NCBI GenBank assembly: GCA_039208045.1
Contig: JBCCRH010000189.1
Coordinates: 1 to 11,029 of the forward strand
Direction: 5' to 3'
DNA length: 11,029 nt
Source: JBCCRH01 sp039208045
GTDB taxonomy: Bacteria > Bacteroidota > Bacteroidia > Chitinophagales > Saprospiraceae
This document shows positions 6,510 through 11,029 of this stretch, piece by piece (within the stretch, counting starts at the first letter, position 1; the number at the start of each line of letters is the position of its first letter). The position numbers and the translations under genes are program-made. Below the pieces are notes generated by a model that searched no databases, had not been told where the DNA came from, and saw nothing but the letters and a program-made list of their open reading frames with translations.

Positions 6510-6550
6510 CTACAAACGGCTACAAACGACATTAAATGGCTAAAAAACGA
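6510..6550 (+). promoter_or_regulatory. Helically phased direct repeats upstream of the ssb pair
   Basis: CTACAAACG occurs at 6510-6518 and again at 6520-6528, and a near copy CTAAAAAACGA occurs at 6540-6550. The start points are 10 and 20 bases apart, so all three face the same side of the helix, and they end 20 bases before a TAnnTTTG match. This is the layout of activator or repressor sites, but the repeats are short and partly A-rich, so chance is possible. Confidence 0.35.
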
Positions 6551-6569
6551 CTAACACTTGCCACGCCTC

Positions 6570-6577
6570 TATCTTTG
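6570..6577 (+). promoter_or_regulatory. Possible -7 promoter element for the tandem ssb genes
   Basis: TATCTTTG fits the Bacteroidota -7 consensus TAnnTTTG and points at the ssb genes. It implies a leader of about 80 nt. No TTG lies at the usual -33 distance; the nearest is only 9 bases upstream. The leader would contain a short inverted repeat, GGATTG / CAATCC (6611-6616 and 6626-6631). Confidence 0.35.
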
Positions 6578-6610
6578 TCAATGTAATCGCTGCAGCAAAT
6601 TAAATGATAC

Positions 6611-6631
6611 GGATTGTAAGTATTGCAATCC
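6611..6631 (+). promoter_or_regulatory. Small inverted repeat in the ssb leader
   Basis: GGATTG and CAATCC form a perfect 6-base stem around a 9-base loop, 33 bases ahead of the first ssb start codon. It could be an mRNA hairpin or a protein-binding site; SSB autoregulation is one possibility, but nothing in the sequence shows this directly. Confidence 0.3.
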
Positions 6632-6663
6632 ATTATTTCGTAAAAATTCAAATGTAAGTACCA

Positions 6664-6990
6664 ATGAATCAACTAAGAAACAGAGTGCAATTAATTGGCC
6701 ATCTGGGTAAGGAAATCGATTATAAAGAATTGGATGACGGCAATGCGATTGCCCGCGCTTCCATTGTCACTAAAGAAGTCCATAAAGACGCTGCTGGCGA
6801 ACGCGTAGTGGAGTTGCAATGGCACAACCTGGTAGGCTGGGGCGCAGTGGCCAATATCATGCAGGTCCTTTTAAAAAAGGGTAAAGAAGTTGCCATTCAG
6901 GGCAAATTACAACATCGTACTTACGAGGATAAAGAAGGGATCAAACGCTTTGTATCGGAGGTCGTGATTCAGGAATTTATGTTATTGTAA
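6664..6990 (+). CDS. Short single-stranded DNA-binding protein (SSB), first tandem copy, no acidic tail
   Basis: The 108-residue protein is a complete SSB OB fold: the N-terminal strand NRVQLIGHLGK (6-16), a middle ending QWHNLVGWG (52-60) with the conserved tryptophans, the helix AVANIMQVLLKKGKEV, strand IQGKLQHRTYEDKEG, and the final VIQEFMLL. It binds single-stranded DNA during replication, repair or recombination. Standard bacterial SSBs are about 140-180 residues and end in an acidic tip that recruits partner proteins; this one stops at the end of the OB fold and has no tip. It is about 46% identical to the next gene by hand alignment (50 matches over 107 aligned positions), with 16 bases between them. 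It has an acidic insertion (LDDGN) and a less basic surface than its twin. It is unlikely to be the main replicative SSB. Confidence 0.92.
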   Translation: MNQLRNRVQLIGHLGKEIDYKELDDGNAIARASIVTKEVHKDAAGERVVELQWHNLVGWGAVANIMQVLLKKGKEVAIQGKLQHRTYEDKEGIKRFVSEVVIQEFMLL

Positions 6991-7006
6991 TCTAAAATCT
7001 TAAAAA

Positions 7007-7345
7007 ATGAATAGTTTGAGAAATAATATCGTATTAATCGGTCATTTGGGGAAAGACCCTGAATTGAAAAAATTAGGAAACGGTCGCACGATGGCCACCA
7101 TCTCCTTAGCTACGAATGAGTACTACAAAAAGAATGGAGAACGGGTGAGTGTCACGCAGTGGCACAGATGCATTGCTTGGGGTAATTTGGCAGACCTTAT
7201 GAGTGGCATGTTGAACAAAGGGAAAGAGATTGTGGTGAGAGGAAAACTCACTTACAACATCTACCAAGATCGTCAAGGCATCCGCCGAAATGTTCCACAG
7301 ATTGTAGTCAATGAATTTGTACTGCTCAATAAAAGAGACAGATAG
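7007..7345 (+). CDS. Short single-stranded DNA-binding protein (SSB), second tandem copy, no acidic tail
   Basis: The 112-residue protein is another bare SSB OB fold: NNIVLIGHLGKDPELKKLGN (6-25) is the canonical opening, followed by QWHRCIAWGNLADL (51-64) with the conserved tryptophans, KGKEIVVRGKL, and a terminal VVNEFVLLNKRDR. Its end is basic (NKRDR), the opposite of the acidic tip used for partner recruitment in standard SSBs. It follows the first ssb by 16 bases on the same strand, so the two are probably co-transcribed. The A-rich sequence ahead of the ATG fits Bacteroidota translation starts. OB-fold SSBs can form mixed oligomers, so the pair might assemble together, which is inference. 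A MATE gene converges from the right with only 28 bases between the stop codons. Confidence 0.93.
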   Translation: MNSLRNNIVLIGHLGKDPELKKLGNGRTMATISLATNEYYKKNGERVSVTQWHRCIAWGNLADLMSGMLNKGKEIVVRGKLTYNIYQDRQGIRRNVPQIVVNEFVLLNKRDR

Positions 7346-7373
7346 CGCGTCAATGTGTATATAAAGCAGCCAC

Positions 7374-8765
7374 CTAGCCTTCTTCTTGAAGGGCGGGTGC
7401 TGCTGCTTTCGCTGCGATGGCGGGCTTCAAATTCTGTTTAATTTCTTTTTGCAAATACCAATACGTCACTGCTGCTGCTAAGCAGTCGGCAATAGGAAAA
7501 GCGTACCACACCCCCTCCAAGCCAAATGCTAATGGGAGGGTCAAAACAAGTGGAACTAGGAAGAAGCCTTGTTTGGTAAGCGTTAAAAGCAATGCAGGTC
7601 GCGCTTTGCCAATTGCTTGAAAGTAGGCAGCGCCAATCAATTGCGTAGCGATGAGTGGGGTGGCTAAAAAGACTAATCGCAGCGCGTCAGGGGTAGCTGC
7701 TAGCAGCGCTTCATCAGTGGTGAAAAATCCAACGATAGGCGTTGAAAATACTAGAATAAGCGTGAATAAACCTATTGCAATAAGTGTACCTGAGCGGATG
7801 GAAATACGAATAGTATCCCGAACTCTTTGCCAGTGCTCAGCGCCATAGTTATAGCCAGTAATGGGCAGAAAGCCCTGGGTGATCCCCAAGACCGGAAAAT
7901 TAGCAAACATCATTACTCGGTTAATGATACCGTAGGTCGCAACAGCTAGTTCGCTACCATATTGAAATAGGGTATTGTTGAGCACAATGGTGAGGAGGCT
8001 GACTGCTCCTTGGCGCGCCAAGGTCACCACGCCAATAGCGGTAATTTCTTGAACCAATGACCAGATAGGGATGAGGTTATAAAGCTGAATTTTTAGATTA
8101 GAACGTCCAGAGAAAAAATACCATAAGGTAAAAGCGGCACTCATATAATAAGAAATCGTAGTAGCCCAGGCTGCTCCTTCCAAGCCCATCTCAAGCCAAA
8201 TGATGAATATGGGATCAAGAATAAGATTGACTACCGCAGGAATCATCATGGAGAGCATGGCCATTTTAGGCTCCCCTTCTGCCCGCATGACATTGTTGGA
8301 CATCATTGCCCAGCCCAGCGCAGGCACTCCAATCAGGATAATTTGAAAGTAGCTACGAGCAGGTGGTAAAATAGCCCCCTGTGCTCCAAATAACTTCAAA
8401 ATAGCATCGCCAAAAATAAAACCTCCCACGACAAAAAGCAGGACAACAAACAAGTTCATCCCTGCCATATTGCCAAAGGTAAGGCATGCTTTTTTATCAT
8501 CTTCTGCTCCCAAGGCTCTAGAAATCACCGAAGCACCACCTACCCCAATGGCCATGCCAATGGAAGAAATCAAAAAGGTAATGGGCATTACCACCGTAAT
8601 CGCAGCAATAGCTAAAGTGCCCACAAAGCGGCCAACAAAAATGGTATCGACAATAAAGTAAATCGACATCACTAAAATCCCAATAGAGGCGGGAACCGCC
8701 ATTTTAACTAGCAATTTGGGAATAGCTTCGGTACCTAGCTCTTGAGTGGTTTTACGTTGCGACAT
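7374..8765 (-). CDS. MATE-family multidrug/sodium-type efflux transporter
   Basis: The protein is 463 residues from the ATG at 8765-8763. The frame extends upstream to a TTG at 8813, but the added 16 residues are not MATE-like and the ATG form matches the family length (about 440-480). It is an inner-membrane antiporter with about twelve helices in two MatE halves (about 20-220 and 240-440). Typical features are FIVDTIFVGR (37-46), GVGGASVISRALG (74-86), the MRAEGEP loop (160-166), NLILDPIFI (180-188) and QGFLPITGYNYGA (297-309). Such pumps export cationic drugs or metabolites using a Na+ or H+ gradient; the layout is closest to the MepA/DinF-like branch, though the substrate cannot be read from sequence. 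The C-terminus is an Ala-rich soluble tail. It is divergent from the kinase gene to the right, with 105 bases between the starts. Confidence 0.93.
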   Translation of the reverse strand: MSQRKTTQELGTEAIPKLLVKMAVPASIGILVMSIYFIVDTIFVGRFVGTLAIAAITVVMPITFLISSIGMAIGVGGASVISRALGAEDDKKACLTFGNMAGMNLFVVLLFVVGGFIFGDAILKLFGAQGAILPPARSYFQIILIGVPALGWAMMSNNVMRAEGEPKMAMLSMMIPAVVNLILDPIFIIWLEMGLEGAAWATTISYYMSAAFTLWYFFSGRSNLKIQLYNLIPIWSLVQEITAIGVVTLARQGAVSLLTIVLNNTLFQYGSELAVATYGIINRVMMFANFPVLGITQGFLPITGYNYGAEHWQRVRDTIRISIRSGTLIAIGLFTLILVFSTPIVGFFTTDEALLAATPDALRLVFLATPLIATQLIGAAYFQAIGKARPALLLTLTKQGFFLVPLVLTLPLAFGLEGVWYAFPIADCLAAAVTYWYLQKEIKQNLKPAIAAKAAAPALQEEG

Positions 8766-8810
8766 TTGGCGATTCTTTTTGATACTACAAAACTGCTGAA
8801 TTTTTGGTTG

Positions 8811-8826
8811 CAAAAAACCCTTTTTG
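8811..8826. other. AT-rich inverted repeat in the divergent MATE / kinase intergenic region
   Basis: CAAAAA and TTTTTG surround ACCC between two divergent start codons (8765 minus and 8871 plus). It could be a shared regulator site or just paired A and T tracts. I find no convincing promoter pair for either gene in this 105-base gap. Confidence 0.25.
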
Positions 8827-8870
8827 TTATTTCAGTGTATATTAATCATTGAATCAACTAATCCTTTAGC

Positions 8871-10286
8871 ATGAATACGCTTGCCAAACCTTCTGACCTA
8901 GTTGACCGGCTACAATCATTTGAAGTGTTCCAAAATATCGATAAAGCAGCCTTGGCTTGGCTAGTGGAACGCTCCACTTATAAATACTTTCCTGTTGGAG
9001 AACATATTTTTGAGCCGGGCCGAGCGGTAGACACTATGGAGGTGATCATGCAAGGGCAGTATGTCATTCGTTTTCAACGCGGTAGTGAGCTGCAAGAATT
9101 GGGACTAGGTGAGGCAGGAAATATTACTGGGGTCCTTCCCTTTTCGCGTATGAAGGAAGCAAAAGCTTTCGGAACAGTGCTAGAGGATGTCTATTTACTA
9201 GAATTACATAAAGATTGCTTCACTGAAATGGTGAATACAAGCTACGAGCTTACGCAGGCGCTGGTAGGAGTAATGACGTCGAGAGTACGCGATTTTACGC
9301 AGCAGCGGGTGCAAAACGAAAAGCTGATGGCATTGGGAAAGCTTTCGGCAGGCCTCGCGCATGAGCTCAATAATCCAGCTTCTGCTATTGTACGCAGTTC
9401 AGAAGAATTGTATAACCGCATTCATACAACTCCTGAGAAATTTAAGTCGGTAATGACTATCCGAGTTACTCCTGAGGAGACCGATCAAATCAATGAAATT
9501 TTATTCTCAAAAATTGAATTGGCAAAGTCTCTTGATCTCTCTGTCTTGGAAAGAGAGGAACGCCTGGATGAGCTACTGGATTGGCTAGAAGATCAAGGCA
9601 TCGAAAATTCAGAAGATATTGCCGATACTTTTGTAGACTATGGGATGCGAGAAGAAGACCTAGAACAAATCGATAACATTATAGAAGACAAAGATTCTGA
9701 GGCTATTATGTGGTGGCTAGAAAGTACGATGAGTTTGGAGCGCCTGGTAGAAGAGATTCGAGAAAGTGGCACTCGAATTGCAAAACTCATCAGCTCCATT
9801 AAATCGTATTCACATATGGATAGGGGGGTGACGCGGGAAGCTATAGATGTACACCAAGGCATTAAGAATACGATCATTATGCTAAAGCACAAGTTTAAGC
9901 ATAAGCAGATTACCATTGAAAAGGACTTAGAGGAAGACCTCCCACCAGTATTGGCCTACACTGGTGAACTGAATCAGGTATGGACAAACATTATCGTTAA
10001 TGCTATTGACGCTATGAATCCAGCAGGGCAATTAAAGATAAAAACCTACAGAGATCGAGAGTTCGTGCGGGTTGATATTACAGATAATGGCGTGGGCATC
10101 CCCGAAGAAAATATCCATAATATTTTTGATCCTTTCTTTACGACCAAACCCATCGGTGAAGGAACGGGCTTGGGCTTAGAAATTGTGAAGCGTATTGTAC
10201 ATCGCTCTAAAGGAGATATTAAGGTAGCTTCTAAACCTGGGGAAACAACTTTCTTTCTATGCTTTCCGGCAGCACTAAAAAACTAA
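8871..10286 (+). CDS. Soluble sensor histidine kinase with an N-terminal cNMP-binding-like domain
   Basis: The 471-residue protein has no membrane segment. Residues about 14-135 form a cyclic-nucleotide-binding (CRP/FNR-type) beta barrel: LQSFEVFQNIDKAALAWLVE, then FPVGEHIFEPGRAVDTMEVI. The phosphate-binding cassette is degenerate (TGVLPFSRMKEAKAFGTV), without the usual Glu and Arg ligands, so the ligand may not be cAMP. A coiled coil leads into HisKA with phospho-acceptor His164 in AHELNNPA. An acidic insertion of about 100 residues (185-285) separates the two HisKA helices. The HATPase domain is complete: N box NIIVNAIDAM (373-382), G1 DNGVGIP (405-411), G2 GEGTGLGLEIV (429-439). The response regulator-reductase gene starts 3 bases after the stop and is the natural phosphotransfer partner. 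Confidence 0.93.
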   Translation: MNTLAKPSDLVDRLQSFEVFQNIDKAALAWLVERSTYKYFPVGEHIFEPGRAVDTMEVIMQGQYVIRFQRGSELQELGLGEAGNITGVLPFSRMKEAKAFGTVLEDVYLLELHKDCFTEMVNTSYELTQALVGVMTSRVRDFTQQRVQNEKLMALGKLSAGLAHELNNPASAIVRSSEELYNRIHTTPEKFKSVMTIRVTPEETDQINEILFSKIELAKSLDLSVLEREERLDELLDWLEDQGIENSEDIADTFVDYGMREEDLEQIDNIIEDKDSEAIMWWLESTMSLERLVEEIRESGTRIAKLISSIKSYSHMDRGVTREAIDVHQGIKNTIIMLKHKFKHKQITIEKDLEEDLPPVLAYTGELNQVWTNIIVNAIDAMNPAGQLKIKTYRDREFVRVDITDNGVGIPEENIHNIFDPFFTTKPIGEGTGLGLEIVKRIVHRSKGDIKVASKPGETTFFLCFPAALKN

Positions 10287-10289
10287 AAA

Positions 10290-11029
10290 ATGGCAGACGA
10301 ACGTAAACCTATTATTTTTTCTGTGGATGATGATGCGCAGGTATTGCGCTCCCTAAAGCGCGATCTACGATCGGCTTACAAGCAAGACTATCGCGTTATT
10401 AGCACTGCTTCTGCTACGGAAGCACTGGAAGCATTAGTCCAGCTCAAAAAGCAAGGAGATGTAGTAGCACTATTCGTATCTGATCAGCGGATGCCTGAAA
10501 TGATGGGCGTCGATTTTCTGGAACGCGCCAAGGAAATTTTCCCCAAGGCAAAGCGGGCGCTTCTAACTGCCTATTCGGATACGGAAGCAGCTATAAAGGC
10601 GATCAATGAGGTACAACTGGACTACTACTTGATGAAGCCCTGGAATCCACCGTCTGAAAACTTATATCCAATCCTAAATGATCTGCTGGATGATTGGCAA
10701 GTGGACTATAAACCTGAGTTTCGAGGCATCAAGGTCGTTGGCTATCAATACTCCCCCAAATCGCATGAACTAAAAGATTTCTTAGCCGGCAACCTCCTGC
10801 CCTATCAATGGCTGGATATTGACAGCAATCCCAAAGCGCAGGAGTTGCTCGACCTTCATAGCCTAGAACGCAAACAATTGCCAGTGGTCGCTTTTGAAGA
10901 TGGTAGCATTCTAACAGATCCCACCATTCAAACCCTAGCGAGCCAAGTAGGCTTAAACCCAACGGCCAAATCGGACTTGTACGATGTAGTGATCATTGGT
11001 GCGGGGCCCGCCGGTTTGGCAGCAGCAGT
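10290..11029 (+). CDS. Response regulator fused to thioredoxin-like and FAD-dependent thioredoxin-reductase domains (3' end cut by window)
   Basis: The visible 246 residues start at an ATG 3 bases after the kinase stop, in an A-rich context. Residues 7-135 are a receiver domain: acidic Asp13-15, phospho-acceptor Asp65 in VSDQRMPEMMG, Thr93 in LLTAYSD, and Lys116 in LMKPW, so all key residues are present. Residues about 145-222 resemble a thioredoxin/glutaredoxin fold (IKVVGYQYSPKSHELKDFL, then LPVVAFEDG with the cis-Pro strand), but the CxxC site is replaced by SPKS. Residues 229 onward begin an FAD-binding Rossmann fold, DLYDVVIIGAGPAGLAAA, with the GxGxxG motif of the thioredoxin reductase family. 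The rest lies outside the window, so the reductase CxxC cannot be checked. Phosphorylation by the adjacent kinase probably controls the flavoenzyme, which is inference from the fusion. Confidence 0.93.
   Translation, partial: MADERKPIIFSVDDDAQVLRSLKRDLRSAYKQDYRVISTASATEALEALVQLKKQGDVVALFVSDQRMPEMMGVDFLERAKEIFPKAKRALLTAYSDTEAAIKAINEVQLDYYLMKPWNPPSENLYPILNDLLDDWQVDYKPEFRGIKVVGYQYSPKSHELKDFLAGNLLPYQWLDIDSNPKAQELLDLHSLERKQLPVVAFEDGSILTDPTIQTLASQVGLNPTAKSDLYDVVIIGAGPAGLAAA

Noticed and set aside
7378..7392. Hairpin CCTTC-TTCTT-GAAGG at the convergent ssb/MATE junction as a terminator
   Set aside because: The stem is only five base pairs, it lies inside the MATE coding sequence, and no T-run follows on either strand.
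8766..8813. N-terminal extension of the MATE protein from a TTG codon at 8813
   Set aside because: The added 16 residues are polar and not MATE-like, and the ATG at 8765 gives the usual family length and N-terminus.
10729..10962. A 77-codon minus-strand frame opposite the regulator-reductase gene
   Set aside because: The plus-strand frame here encodes a clear continuous protein into the FAD-binding motif, so the minus frame is a shadow.

Overview
The window looks like a chromosomal segment of a Bacteroidota bacterium, probably from the Saprospiria/Cytophagia side of the phylum, though the sequence does not fix the genus. The main clues are promoter elements of the Bacteroidota type (a TTG near -33 and TAnnTTTG near -7), A-rich rather than Shine-Dalgarno start contexts, a secreted beta-rich protein with a typical signal peptide, a large multi-PAS histidine kinase, and a gene fusing a response regulator to a thioredoxin reductase. 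It holds ten genes, two of them cut by the window ends, and no tRNA, rRNA, CRISPR array or transposase.

Layout. On the minus strand from the left are the 5' part of a secreted protein (1-424); a two-gene DUF4160 / DUF2442-HTH module (684-1449) with its own promoter and an operator-like inverted repeat; an ankyrin-repeat protein (1499-2353); an EI24-like membrane protein (2431-3255); and a membrane-bound triple-PAS histidine kinase (3758-6226). On the plus strand are two tandem short single-stranded DNA-binding proteins (6664-7345). A MATE efflux pump (7374-8765, minus) converges on them. On the right, reading plus, a histidine kinase with a cNMP-type sensory domain (8871-10286) is followed after 3 bases by a response regulator / thioredoxin-like / FAD-reductase fusion (10290 to the window end).

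The most notable non-coding structure is a pair of large imperfect palindromes of nearly equal size (178 bp at 3510-3687 and 182 bp at 6256-6437) on either side of the membrane kinase gene. They share a core in inverted orientation but have different stem sequences that still pair within each copy. They look like two diverged members of one interspersed palindromic repeat family.

How the genes work together. The 684-1449 pair reads as a self-regulating toxin-antitoxin-like unit. The kinase and regulator-reductase pair at the right end reads as a phosphorelay joined to flavin-thiol redox chemistry, and it is the best candidate here for a poorly described system. The two tail-less SSBs look like a duplication with specialised roles. 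The ankyrin, EI24-like and MATE genes show no clear functional link to their neighbours.
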